64,000 nt of DNA from a candidate division BRC1 bacterium ADurb.Bin183 (GTDB lineage: Bacteria; Sumerlaeota; Sumerlaeia; MWCT01), in NCBI GenBank assembly GCA_002070185.1, contig MWCT01000001.1:124001-188000 (forward strand), read 5' to 3'. The translations under genes and the position numbers were made by a program. This document shows, piece by piece, positions 15,492 through 24,895 of this stretch (its first letter is position 1; every line of letters starts with the position of its first letter). Under the pieces are notes generated by a model. The model had not been told where the DNA came from and ran no database searches. It worked only from the letters and a program-made list of their open reading frames with translations.

Positions 15492-16646
15492 TTGATTATC
15501 CTCAAACGCTATGTCCTGCGTGAATTACTGGGTCCCACTCTTCTGGGTCTCCTCTTTTTCACTTTTTTGCTTTTTGTAACCCAGATATTCAAACTGACGG
15601 ATATCCTATTGAGCGACGGGGTCAATCCCGTTTTGGTGGGAAATTTTGCCCTTTGCCTCCTCCCGTCTCTTCTATCTTTTACAATACCCTGTTCCATTTT
15701 GGTGGGCGTGCTTATTTCCTTTGGCAGACTTGCCACAGATAATGAGATTCTCGCCATGCGCACAAGCGGCGTCCATCTCATAACCATCTTCAAACCAATC
15801 ATCCACGTGGGATTTTTTGTCAGCGTCTTAATGCTGATTTTAAATTATGCCGCCCTTCCCTCCTTGACCCTAAAAAGCAATGATTATATTTATCAGATAG
15901 AATTTCAGCTTTTTAACACGCTCAAACCGGGACGTTTTTACGAAGACCTCGGCTCGGACAATGCCGAGATTACTTTTTATTTTGGCGAAAGAGAAGAAAA
16001 AACCGGGGACCTTAAACATATCCACATGAAGATTGTGGCTTCTGAAGAACAACTCACCGGGGAAAAAAAGAAAGATAAAAAGCCTCCCACAGAAACGCTG
16101 CTTATTGCGGAACGGGGCAAAATCAGCGTGGATAAAGATACGCGCACTATCCGCTTCCATTTTTTCAACGGCTCGCTTCACCCGATTGAAAAAGACGACC
16201 CAACACAGAATAATGTCATCTTTTTCAAAGAGCTGGTTCGCAATATTAATCCATCGCTGAGCCGTATGAAGGGCGGCGTCTACCAGAAGAAAAATAAGGA
16301 GATGACCGTTCCGGAGCTGGTGGCAAATGTGGAATTGAACCGCCATAAATCGCCAAAGACTGCCAATGAAAGCCGCGTGGCGCTATGGCAACGATTCTCC
16401 AATCCGCTGGCGTGTCTTGCCTTTGTCCTGATAGGGATGCCGTTGGCGGTCTATATCCGCCCCTCCGGCAAATCATCCGGCTTTGCCATATCTTTTGCCT
16501 TGCTTTTCGTTTATTACGTTCTTATGAAGTGGGGTTCTTCGTTGGGAAAAGTTAATCACCCCATGACGCCGCTCGCGGTTTTTTCTCCCAACCTTGTGCT
16601 GGGGTGTCTGGGCGGAATGCTGATATATTTCCAGACGCTGAAATGA
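15492..16646 (+). CDS. LPS export permease, LptF/LptG (YjgP/YjgQ) family
   Basis: Inner-membrane subunit of the ABC machine that extracts lipopolysaccharide for transport to the outer membrane. It begins ILKRYVLRELLGPTLLGL, typical of the family, with three helices, a periplasmic jellyroll domain (residues about 130-275) and three C-terminal helices (PLACLAFVLIGMPLAVYI). TTG at 15492 is the start; GAAGGA lies about eight bases upstream. Only one permease is encoded here, so the second (LptF or LptG) and LptB must be elsewhere. The next gene, LptD-like, begins nine bases after the stop, supporting the assignment. Confidence 0.88.
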   Translation: MIILKRYVLRELLGPTLLGLLFFTFLLFVTQIFKLTDILLSDGVNPVLVGNFALCLLPSLLSFTIPCSILVGVLISFGRLATDNEILAMRTSGVHLITIFKPIIHVGFFVSVLMLILNYAALPSLTLKSNDYIYQIEFQLFNTLKPGRFYEDLGSDNAEITFYFGEREEKTGDLKHIHMKIVASEEQLTGEKKKDKKPPTETLLIAERGKISVDKDTRTIRFHFFNGSLHPIEKDDPTQNNVIFFKELVRNINPSLSRMKGGVYQKKNKEMTVPELVANVELNRHKSPKTANESRVALWQRFSNPLACLAFVLIGMPLAVYIRPSGKSSGFAISFALLFVYYVLMKWGSSLGKVNHPMTPLAVFSPNLVLGCLGGMLIYFQTLK

Positions 16647-16655
16647 GGAGCGCAC

Positions 16656-19412
16656 ATGAGAGGCAACATTTATAAAATTACTCTTCGCGCGGCAGCTGCG
16701 GCGCTGGCTTTGATGTTTGCGGGGATTTTTTTGACGCCGTCAAATGCCTTAGCAGCCGAGCCGTTGGCGCGCGTGGGTCTGAAAGAAAAAATGTCCGGCT
16801 CCCAGCCGGCTCTCGAAGCCCCCGCCATCCCAGCCCCGTCTCTGAAAGATAACCTTCCCCTGCGCATCACATCCGACCATTATCTTGATTATGACGAGGA
16901 AAGCAATTTTATCTACGGACGCTCCCGCACCAAAGTCTGGTATCAGGATATTTATCTCGAAGCGGATCGCCTGATGTATGACGTGCGGTTGAACGAGGTT
17001 CAGGCGTATGGCAACATCATCATGAAAAAAGGCGCGGATGACGATTATACGGCGGACTCCGTCTGGTATAGTTTTGACAAAGGGCGCGGATATGCGCGCG
17101 GCGGCAGAGGGCGCCACGGCGATTTTTACATCATCGGCAACCAGAATGAACAAGAAGAGCCCTCGTTCGAACTCCTCAACCAAGATGAAAAGAGACGCCC
17201 CCGCGAATCCATCCTTCGCAACTCATCCTATACCACCTGCGATTTCCCTGTGCCGCATTATCGAGTCCGCGGAACGGAAGTCCTCCTATATCCCAACGAC
17301 CGCGTCTTTATCCGCAGCGCCACGTTTTACGTCTGGGAAATCCCCGTCATGTATTTGCCTGCTTACACATCCTCGTTGGTCGAACCCTCCCCTTGGTCGT
17401 TTATCGTCGGATACAACTCCAAACTCGGCGGCTACATGCGCGTCGGATATGAATTCCGCCATTCTGAATACGAACCGAAGGACGATGTGGATGAGGTGGC
17501 GCCGGAGGATATAGAGCGGGACAGGGACGTATTCACCGCCCGCAGCAAGGGCAAAATCAAAACCTTTGCGGATTATTTCACCAAACGGGGCTTTGGCTAC
17601 GGCGCCACGTATAGCTACCGCTTTGATTATAAAAAACATCAAGGCATTATTGACCTTTATCAGTTTCATGATAGAAAATTTAAGGTTAAGAATTACTCCA
17701 GCCCCACCGTCATAGAAGATGATACGGACTTCAACCGCTGGATTGCCCGCATCCAGCATCGCAGCAAAATTACGGAAGAAATCCAGCTGCAGGTAAATGT
17801 TGATGAGATGAGCGATCCGGATATTTATTATGATATTCTTGACCGATTCAATAATCTGGAAAAACGCTACAGAGTGCCTGAGCGAAATATCAAGGCGGCG
17901 CTCACCTATCGGAAAGACCAATATATCGGGCGGCTTCTTTTTGAGATGCGCCACCGCATCGGGCGCGACCGCGTACCCGATTACACCAGCCCCTTCGATA
18001 ATGACGCCGATTATAATATTGACCCCTTTCGCCGCCGCAAGGTGGATGATAAGGAGGGATTTCGCAGAAAACGTTATGGACGCGTTTCCGAGCGCGCGCC
18101 CCAGTTCACCTTTTCCACCAATTATTACAAACTCGGCGGCTCGCCCCTCTTTACTTATTCCGATGTCAATATTTTCAATAATCTGGATAAAGGGTTAAAT
18201 ATTATAGACAAGGATGATAACGGCTGGGTGCGCGGCATAGACGTTTATCAAGCGCTCCTTTACCGCCTCAAATTCAGCCCGCGATATACCCTGACCGCGC
18301 GCGTCGGCGTCGGCGGTGCTTTCACGGACAGGTCAAATGATAGTTTTGATTATGATTTCCCGCAGGGAACGGTTTTCCCCTATACGCTGAATGATTATAC
18401 CGAACCGATAGGCGCGGCGACCTTTGCGGATGAGGATACCATTCTAGCCGGCACGCGCAAACGCAGCATACATGATGTGAAGGATTATTATGCCTACGCG
18501 GATGCCATGCTCTATTTCCACGCCCGCTTCACCGATTACCTCCACGGCTGGATACGCTACAACTACCGATATGGAACGAATGATTCAATCGGCGAATTTT
18601 ACGAATCGCTCGGCAACCAAATCGCCCGGCATGACCTGTATAATTTCCGTCTGCCCGAGCATTGGGTTCGCGCGGGGCTGAATTATTTCCTCCGCTATCC
18701 CAACCTGAACGCTTACCTAAACGGCGGATACAACCTGCAGAGCGATAAAGACATCTACGCCAACGAAGAAAGGTATTATGTGAGTCCGGGCGTGGTTTAT
18801 ACAAACAACGCCAAGACATTCAAACTCGATGTCGCCGCCCGTTATACCGGACGCCAGGCTTATGACACAAGCGACATCCGCTCCGAAACACAAGACTTCA
18901 TCTACGGCATTCTCAATGCGCAGTATATCCCGCGCAGCCGCATGTGGTGGAGCCGCATATCTGTTTCAGGACACAAGACGATTGACCGCAAGGATTACGC
19001 AGCTTCGAGTTACGGCTTTGATGAATACGGCACTCAATACCGCGTTGCCGGAACATTGGGCGCGCGTGTGGGTCCCAAGTATGACGTCGAAACGCAAGTG
19101 ATTTACAGAAAAAGAGATGAAGGCAGCGGCGTTTCCGATATTCGGTTAATCATCAAACGGGATTTGCACGACTTTGTCGCCCACCTTCAGGCTTCCATGG
19201 AGCGGGATATTGACGATGTTTATGACGAAAAAAGCGATAATGACAATGATGATAAAAACAAGTGGCAGTATGATTTCCAGTTCAGTCTGGCATTCAAAAA
19301 GCCTTTTGAGAAAACGTCCTTCGGCGCGCCGACAATCAAAACCCTTGCCGATGTGACGAAACAAGCGGAGGTATCGGGTCAGGAAGCGCGCCCTGTCCGA
19401 GTAGGTGATTGA
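16656..19412 (+). CDS. lptD: LPS-assembly outer-membrane protein LptD-like (OstA)
   Basis: Outer-membrane beta-barrel that inserts LPS into the outer leaflet. A signal peptide (ending near ALAAEP, residue 35) is followed by an OstA-type periplasmic jellyroll (about residues 65-180: EESNFIYGRSRTKVWYQD, EADRLMYDVRLNEVQAYG). The conserved SYTTCDFPVPHYRVRG then VPVMYLPAY-like region marks the junction to the barrel, here as IPVMYLPAY. The remaining 600 residues alternate aromatic and charged residues as in a large barrel. GAGGAG precedes the ATG. At 918 residues it is longer than E. coli LptD (784). The stop overlaps the galE start, so the three genes are coupled. Confidence 0.85.
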   Translation: MRGNIYKITLRAAAAALALMFAGIFLTPSNALAAEPLARVGLKEKMSGSQPALEAPAIPAPSLKDNLPLRITSDHYLDYDEESNFIYGRSRTKVWYQDIYLEADRLMYDVRLNEVQAYGNIIMKKGADDDYTADSVWYSFDKGRGYARGGRGRHGDFYIIGNQNEQEEPSFELLNQDEKRRPRESILRNSSYTTCDFPVPHYRVRGTEVLLYPNDRVFIRSATFYVWEIPVMYLPAYTSSLVEPSPWSFIVGYNSKLGGYMRVGYEFRHSEYEPKDDVDEVAPEDIERDRDVFTARSKGKIKTFADYFTKRGFGYGATYSYRFDYKKHQGIIDLYQFHDRKFKVKNYSSPTVIEDDTDFNRWIARIQHRSKITEEIQLQVNVDEMSDPDIYYDILDRFNNLEKRYRVPERNIKAALTYRKDQYIGRLLFEMRHRIGRDRVPDYTSPFDNDADYNIDPFRRRKVDDKEGFRRKRYGRVSERAPQFTFSTNYYKLGGSPLFTYSDVNIFNNLDKGLNIIDKDDNGWVRGIDVYQALLYRLKFSPRYTLTARVGVGGAFTDRSNDSFDYDFPQGTVFPYTLNDYTEPIGAATFADEDTILAGTRKRSIHDVKDYYAYADAMLYFHARFTDYLHGWIRYNYRYGTNDSIGEFYESLGNQIARHDLYNFRLPEHWVRAGLNYFLRYPNLNAYLNGGYNLQSDKDIYANEERYYVSPGVVYTNNAKTFKLDVAARYTGRQAYDTSDIRSETQDFIYGILNAQYIPRSRMWWSRISVSGHKTIDRKDYAASSYGFDEYGTQYRVAGTLGARVGPKYDVETQVIYRKRDEGSGVSDIRLIIKRDLHDFVAHLQASMERDIDDVYDEKSDNDNDDKNKWQYDFQFSLAFKKPFEKTSFGAPTIKTLADVTKQAEVSGQEARPVRVGD

Positions 19413-20449
19413 TGTCCCCCTCTTCCCAATCCCGCTCATCCATTTGCGTCATCGGCGGCGCCGGCTATATTGGCAGCGTTGCGGTGGAAGCCTTAATTGC
19501 CGCCGGTCGCCGCGCGGTTGTTTATGACAATCTTTCCAAAGGACACAGAGCCGCCGTGCCGGAGGAAGTCCCCTTTATTTTCGGGGATCACGGCGATGAA
19601 GCCCTTCTGAAAAAAAACCTTGAAAAATACAACTGTTCCGCTGTCATGCACTTTTCCGCATCGAGCCTTGTGGGCGAATCAATGAAAAACCCGCTGCTTT
19701 ATTATGAAAATAATGTGATAAAAGGGCTGGCGCTCTTGCGGGCGTCATCGGCGGCGGGCGTCCGCCATTTCATCTTTTCCTCAACAGCGGCAACCTACGG
19801 CGAACCAGTCTCTATCCCCATCAAAGAAGATGACCCCGCGATTCCCACAAATCCCTATGGCAACACAAAACTTGCCTTTGAACGGATGCTGCGCGATTTT
19901 GGCGGCATGTGCGGAATGCGGAGCGTTTCGCTGAGATATTTCAATGCGGCGGGCGCAACGGAGCGATACGGCGAGGCGCACAATCCTGAAACCCACCTTA
20001 TCCCGCTCACGCTGCAGGTTGCGGCGGGGCGCCGGTCGCATATCACTGTATTCGGAAATGATTACCCCACGCCGGATGGCTCTTGCATCCGAGATTATAT
20101 TCACGTGGCTGACCTTGCGTCGGCGCATATTCAGGCTCTGGAATATCTGGAAAACGACGGAGAGACAAGCGTTTTTAATCTGGGAAACGGAAAGGGTTTT
20201 TCCGTTTTTGAGGTGATAGAAACGGCGCGAAAGGTGACCGGCTGCGATATACCTGCGGAAATTGCCGAGCGCCGCGCGGGCGACCCGGCGATTTTAGTGG
20301 CTTCATCTGAGCGTATAAAAAAAGTTCTGGGATGGCAACCGCAATATCCCCAGCTTGAGGACATCATCGCAAGCGCATGGCGATGGCATTCCGCCCATCC
20401 GTATGGCTATATGCCTGAGAGGAAATTGCCCGAAGCTGCGCGCCGATGA
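19412..20449 (+). CDS. galE: UDP-glucose 4-epimerase
   Basis: Cytoplasmic NAD-dependent epimerase interconverting UDP-glucose and UDP-galactose for glycan synthesis. The N-terminal GGAGYIG Rossmann motif, the catalytic SSTAATYG serine/threonine region and YGNTK (the YxxxK pair) are all present; length 346 is typical of GalE. ATG 19412 shares its A with the TGA of the lptD-like gene (TGATG); a TTG at 19409 is the alternative. Coupling with the LPS-assembly gene suggests the product serves surface polysaccharide. A related 4-epimerase acting on another UDP-sugar is possible. Confidence 0.92.
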   Translation: MSPSSQSRSSICVIGGAGYIGSVAVEALIAAGRRAVVYDNLSKGHRAAVPEEVPFIFGDHGDEALLKKNLEKYNCSAVMHFSASSLVGESMKNPLLYYENNVIKGLALLRASSAAGVRHFIFSSTAATYGEPVSIPIKEDDPAIPTNPYGNTKLAFERMLRDFGGMCGMRSVSLRYFNAAGATERYGEAHNPETHLIPLTLQVAAGRRSHITVFGNDYPTPDGSCIRDYIHVADLASAHIQALEYLENDGETSVFNLGNGKGFSVFEVIETARKVTGCDIPAEIAERRAGDPAILVASSERIKKVLGWQPQYPQLEDIIASAWRWHSAHPYGYMPERKLPEAARR

Positions 20450-20553
20450 TTTGCCGCCGCCCTTTTTTGAATTTTTTGCTTGATACATTGCGAGGGCAAA
20501 CTTATTGAAACCTTCAGATTTGTCCGGCGAAAAAAATGAAAGGAGTTGCCAAT

Positions 20554-21879
20554 ATGACAAAGGAGAACATTATCTATCTTGCTAAAAAGGACCTGCCGAA
20601 AAAATGGTATAACATTCAGGCAGACCTGCGCAAGCCGCTCGACCCGCCGCTGCATCCCGGCACAAAACAGCCGATGACGCCGCAGGAATTGGAAGCCATC
20701 TTCCCCATGAACCTGCTGGAGCAGGAGGTGAGTCAAGAACGCTGGATTAACATTCCTGAGGATATTCTTGATGTCCTTTCCATGTGGCGCCCAACGCCGC
20801 TCATTCGGGCGACTCGCCTTGAGGCGGAGCTCAAAACGCCCGCGCAAATCTGGTATAAATACGAAGGGGGCAGTCCTCCGGGCAGCCACAAACCGAACAC
20901 CGCCGTGGCTCAGGCTTATTTCAACAAACAAGCGGGCATCAAACGCCTTTCCACAGAAACCGGCGCGGGGCAATGGGGAAGCGCCCTTTCCTTTGCCTGT
21001 TACCATTATGGCATCAAATGTCAGGTGTATATGGTTAAAGTGAGCTACAACCAGAAACCCTACCGCAAATCCATGATGCACCTCTGGCAGGCGGATGTGG
21101 TTGCCAGCCCCAGCCACAAAACAGAAGCCGGCAAAAAGATACTTGAAAAAGACCCCGATTGTCCGGGCAGTCTCGGCATCGCCATCAGCGAAGCCGTCGA
21201 GGACACCCTCAATCACAAAGACACCAAATACGCGCTGGGCAGCGTTTTGAATCATGTGTTGCTGCACCAGACGGTTATCGGACTCGAGACGAAGGAGCAG
21301 TTCAAACAAGCCGGCGTTAAACCGGATGTCCTTATCGGCTGCGTGGGCGGCGGCAGCAACTTTGCCGGATTTGCCTTCCCCTTCATGGAGGAAAAACTCA
21401 CAGGCAAAAACGATTACCGTTTTATCGCCGTGGAACCGGCGGCGTGCCCGACCCTGACGCGCGGCGAATACCGTTATGATTTCGGCGATACCATCGGCAT
21501 GACGCCCCTTATGAAGATGTATACGCTGGGGCATGATTTTATTCCGGCGGGCATTCATGCGGGCGGATTGCGCTATCACGGTATGGCGCCGCTGGTCAGC
21601 GCCTTAACAGAGCAGAACCTCATCGAGGCGCAAGCCAAGATGCAAATCCCGACCTTTGAGGCGGCTGTCATGTTCGCGCGGACGGAGGGGATCATCCCCG
21701 CGCCCGAAACGGCGCACGCCATCCGCTCCGCCATTGATGAAGCCATCAGGGCAAAAGAGGAAAATAAACCGAAGGTGATCGCCTTCATTTTCAGCGGGCA
21801 CGGGCTGCTGGATCTTTCCGCGTATGATTCCTATTTCAGCGGTCATCTTAAAGATTTCGAATATGTCCCCAAAAAATAA
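20554..21879 (+). CDS. Tryptophan synthase beta chain, TrpB2 type
   Basis: PLP enzyme joining indole and serine to give tryptophan. It has the long TrpB2 N-terminus ([12 protein letters not shown]) and the pyridoxal lysine in [12 protein letters not shown], plus [11 protein letters not shown] and the phosphate-binding [11 protein letters not shown]. At 441 residues it is longer than TrpB1 (about 400). ATG 20554 is preferred over 20536 because AAAGGAG lies eight bases before it. No trpA or other trp gene is adjacent, which is usual for TrpB2; such enzymes are thought to salvage indole. Confidence 0.92.
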   Translation: MTKENIIYLAKKDLPKKWYNIQADLRKPLDPPLHPGTKQPMTPQELEAIFPMNLLEQEVSQERWINIPEDILDVLSMWRPTPLIRATRLEAELKTPAQIWYKYEGGSPPGSHKPNTAVAQAYFNKQAGIKRLSTETGAGQWGSALSFACYHYGIKCQVYMVKVSYNQKPYRKSMMHLWQADVVASPSHKTEAGKKILEKDPDCPGSLGIAISEAVEDTLNHKDTKYALGSVLNHVLLHQTVIGLETKEQFKQAGVKPDVLIGCVGGGSNFAGFAFPFMEEKLTGKNDYRFIAVEPAACPTLTRGEYRYDFGDTIGMTPLMKMYTLGHDFIPAGIHAGGLRYHGMAPLVSALTEQNLIEAQAKMQIPTFEAAVMFARTEGIIPAPETAHAIRSAIDEAIRAKEENKPKVIAFIFSGHGLLDLSAYDSYFSGHLKDFEYVPKK

Positions 21880-21896
21880 CCGCTTATGGGTCAGAT

Positions 21897-21923
21897 CCCG
21901 CAAAAATTTACTTTAGCGGGTTT
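21897..21923 (+). terminator. Weak hairpin after trpB
   Basis: CCCGC (21897-21901) pairs with GCGGG (21916-21920), with mostly A/T pairs inside, and three T residues follow. It lies 17 bases after the trpB stop. The T run is short, so termination would be partial. Confidence 0.35.
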
Positions 21924-22008
21924 GACTGCAAAGGCGCAGACGGGGGCTTTTGTATCGAGTTAGAGGCAAACCCTCGAATGGATTTGATATTTTGAAGGAG
22001 GTTTTACC

Positions 22009-23403
22009 TTGGCTGATTTGAATGAACCTGAAGTTGAGAACGTTCCGTTGCCCAACCGAGAGCCGCTTTGCCGCGTGGGTATTGTGCTTCGGGAAGATAG
22101 TAAATCTAAAATGGTTCTTGAACTTCCCGCCGGACGATTCAAACTGGAAGAGGGCGAAACCTCCTTTCTTCTCGATAGCCAGTCTGCCGTGGATTTGATT
22201 TTTGAGGCGCAAGGAAATGAGATTGTCTGCTTTGAGAGCGACGGCGCCGCGCCTATTCATTCCGGGGATACCTTATCCATTGAGCCTTTAAAGGTTCAAG
22301 AGACGCTTTTGCCGAAAGGGGGTATGCTCCTCAAAGGCGTTGTAGCGGGGCGCGGCTTTCATTGGCAGAAGGAAGTTGATTTGACTTATCCGGGACGTCT
22401 TGAATTTTTTGCCCGCGAAGGCAATTTGATTGTGGTCAACGTCCTTCCTATGGAGGCGTATCTTGCCTGTGTGGTCACCTCCGAAATGAGCGGCGCCTGT
22501 CCGGCGGAGTTCCTGAAGGCGCAAGCCACCGCTGCGCGCTCGTGGATGATGGTCTTTCTTAAAAACAAACATACGGGCGAACCTTTTTCTATCTGCAATG
22601 ATGACTGCTGCCAGCGCTATCAAGGCACAACCTTTCTTTCCGACCACGTTGCCGGCGCGGTGGAACGTTCGCGCGGCATGTTTATCGTCACGGAAGAGGG
22701 GTATTTGTGCGCCGCATACTATAGCAAAAGCTGCGGCGGAATTATGGAGCGCGCGCAAAATATTTTTGGCGAAGGCGCCGTCGGCATCAGCGAAAAGCCG
22801 GACGCCCCCGACGGCTCTATCACATCCGATTTCAATCCCGTGACGGAGGAAAATATCCGCGAATGGGTTACGGGAAAATTCCTGAAAAAATCAGATAGCT
22901 TCTGCTCGCCGAATGTCTGCCCGGAAGAGACGCTCCCGAAATATCTGGGCGCGGTGGATGAGGCGGGGAAATATTACCGCTGGCGCGTAGAATATGCCCG
23001 TCAAGAGTTGGAAGATATTTTAAGGCAAAAAGCGGGCGTTGCGGATATGGCGGAGTTTGTGGATTTCCACCCGATTCAGCGCGGCAATTCAGGACGTCTT
23101 CATGAATTGGGCATTATATACAGAGACGGCGGCGCAAATCTAAAAACGCTGACGGTCAAGTCCCAGTATGAAATTCGGCGCGTTCTGCATGAAAAATTTT
23201 TATTCAGCAGCGCCTTTGTCTGGGATTTTGAGCGCGACGCGGATGGACGCATCAACAAAATCGCCTTGCGCGGAGCGGGGTGGGGGCATGGGGTTGGCTT
23301 GTGCCAGATAGGCGCGCTCGGCATGTCCCTGCAAGGTCATTCTTACGAAGATATTATCAAACATTATTACAGCGGCTGCACGCTGGTTCGGGCATACGAA
23401 TAA
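22009..23403 (+). CDS. SpoIID/LytB-domain protein without signal peptide
   Basis: Member of the SpoIID/LytB family, whose characterised members cut or bind peptidoglycan glycan strands. The domain core is clear: NVLPMEAYLACVVTSEMSG with KAQATAARSW, the CQRYQGT segment with clustered cysteines, and the C-terminal GAGWGHGVGLCQIGALGMS with HYYSGCTL. The start is TTG at 22009, set by AGGAGG nine bases upstream. The first 60 residues are polar and no signal peptide or membrane helix is seen, odd for an envelope enzyme. The N-terminal 120 residues are not recognised. The catalytic Glu of SpoIID may correspond to the E in VVTSEMSG. It is followed by lysC after about 110 bases. Confidence 0.85.
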   Translation: MADLNEPEVENVPLPNREPLCRVGIVLREDSKSKMVLELPAGRFKLEEGETSFLLDSQSAVDLIFEAQGNEIVCFESDGAAPIHSGDTLSIEPLKVQETLLPKGGMLLKGVVAGRGFHWQKEVDLTYPGRLEFFAREGNLIVVNVLPMEAYLACVVTSEMSGACPAEFLKAQATAARSWMMVFLKNKHTGEPFSICNDDCCQRYQGTTFLSDHVAGAVERSRGMFIVTEEGYLCAAYYSKSCGGIMERAQNIFGEGAVGISEKPDAPDGSITSDFNPVTEENIREWVTGKFLKKSDSFCSPNVCPEETLPKYLGAVDEAGKYYRWRVEYARQELEDILRQKAGVADMAEFVDFHPIQRGNSGRLHELGIIYRDGGANLKTLTVKSQYEIRRVLHEKFLFSSAFVWDFERDADGRINKIALRGAGWGHGVGLCQIGALGMSLQGHSYEDIIKHYYSGCTLVRAYE

Positions 23404-23514
23404 TCCCGTCATTTTGGCATATAATGCAAGGGGCTAATTTTCTTGACAATAAAACAACGCGCTCCTTACGTTGTGCCTCATTAATTTTGCATCGAAAACT
23501 CGGGGGTGATTAAT

Positions 23515-24741
23515 TTGGCGCTTGTCGTTCAAAAATTCGGCGGCAGTTCTGTTGCCGATACAGATAAAATAAAAAATGTTGCCCGCAAGGCGCTGCGAGA
23601 AAAAGAACGGGGGAATCAGGTGGTGATGGTGGTCTCCGCTATGGGAAAAACCACCGATGGGTTGATTAATCTGGCTCATCAAATTTCCGACGACCCGCCC
23701 GCGCGCGAGATGGATATGCTCATGTCCACCGGCGAGCAGGTGACCATCGCCTTGCTTGCCATCGCCTTGCAGTCTATGGGGCACAAGGCAATCAGTTTCA
23801 CCGGTCCTCAGGTGGGGATCATCACAGACGCCGTGCACCGCAAGGCGCACATAAAACGGATCAACGTCAAAAAAATAAAGGAATCTCTCGATATTGGAAG
23901 CATTGTAATTGTTGCGGGGTTTCAGGGTTGCACGGAGGATAATGACATCACAACGCTCGGACGCGGCGGGTCGGACACCACCGCCGTCGCCCTTGCCGCC
24001 GCCCTCAAGGCGGATGTCTGCGATATTTATACGGATGTGGACGGCATTTACACAACCGACCCGCACATCTGCTCTAACGCCCGCAAACTTGAAAAAATTT
24101 CTTACGATGAAATGCTGGAGCTGGCGAGCCTTGGCGCAAAGGTGCTCATCAACCGCTCAGTCGAGCTTGCCAAGAACTGGAATGTGGAGATTCAAGTGCG
24201 TTCCAGTTTTAACGATAATCCCGGAACTCTGGTCAAGAAGGAGGATAAATCCATGGAAGATGTTGTTGTCAGCGGCGTGGCATATAACCGCAACGAGGCA
24301 AAAATTTCAATCGTGGGCGTGCCTGACCGTCCCGGCATCGCCGCTGAAGTTTTCGGTCGCATCTCAGACTCCCACATTGTGGTGGATATGATAATTCAAA
24401 ACGTGGGGTATAACAGCAGGAACGACATCTCCTTCACTGTCAGTAAAGAAGATTTTGCCGCAACGTTGAAAATCGCCGAGACTCTTTGCAAGGAACTCGG
24501 CGCGGAAAAAGTAATCTCAGATGAAAAAATCGCCAAAGTTTCAGTGGTGGGCGTGGGCATGAAGACCCACTGCGGCGTGGCGGCGAAAATGTTCCGCGCC
24601 CTTGCGGAAAACGGCATCAATATCGAAATGATTAGCACATCCGAGATTAAGATTTCCTGTGTCATCCGCGAAAGCGATCTCGATAAAGCCGTGCAGGCAA
24701 TCCACAACGGGCTCATTATAAATGCCGAGCCGGGGATTTAA
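23515..24741 (+). CDS. lysC: Aspartate kinase
   Basis: Phosphorylates aspartate, the first step to lysine, threonine, methionine and diaminopimelate. The N-terminal VQKFGGSSVAD, the catalytic GFQG and TTLGRGGSDTTAVALA motifs and two C-terminal ACT domains (from about residue 265, INIEMISTSEIKISCVI) identify a monofunctional, feedback-regulated enzyme of about 408 residues. The start is taken as TTG 23515 (MALVVQKFGG, matching the family); GTG 23506 is in frame but sits inside the Shine-Dalgarno-like GGGGGTGAT. A perfect TATAAT at 23420-23425 upstream may be a -10 box, though no good -35 accompanies it. Confidence 0.95.
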   Translation: MALVVQKFGGSSVADTDKIKNVARKALREKERGNQVVMVVSAMGKTTDGLINLAHQISDDPPAREMDMLMSTGEQVTIALLAIALQSMGHKAISFTGPQVGIITDAVHRKAHIKRINVKKIKESLDIGSIVIVAGFQGCTEDNDITTLGRGGSDTTAVALAAALKADVCDIYTDVDGIYTTDPHICSNARKLEKISYDEMLELASLGAKVLINRSVELAKNWNVEIQVRSSFNDNPGTLVKKEDKSMEDVVVSGVAYNRNEAKISIVGVPDRPGIAAEVFGRISDSHIVVDMIIQNVGYNSRNDISFTVSKEDFAATLKIAETLCKELGAEKVISDEKIAKVSVVGVGMKTHCGVAAKMFRALAENGINIEMISTSEIKISCVIRESDLDKAVQAIHNGLIINAEPGI

Positions 24742-24895
24742 GTTATGAGGCGGTTCGGCAATTTGGTTTCTGAGTCATCGGGCGATGGGGTTGATGGGTT
24801 GCCGGGCGGTTGATTGATAGAAAAAGGCATGCGGGAGCATCCGCCGCAGGAGGACACGCCGGCGCGCAGGCTGGCTTTTATCCGATAGGGTTGTG

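Noticed and set aside
20407-21579. 390-codon antisense frame over trpB
   Set aside because: The plus-strand TrpB2 protein has all family motifs; the antisense translation has none.
24742-24892. Possible RNA gene between lysC and the deoxyhypusine-synthase-like gene
   Set aside because: Looked for tRNA cloverleaf and terminator features; only a short GCGG/CCGC inverted repeat without a T run was seen.
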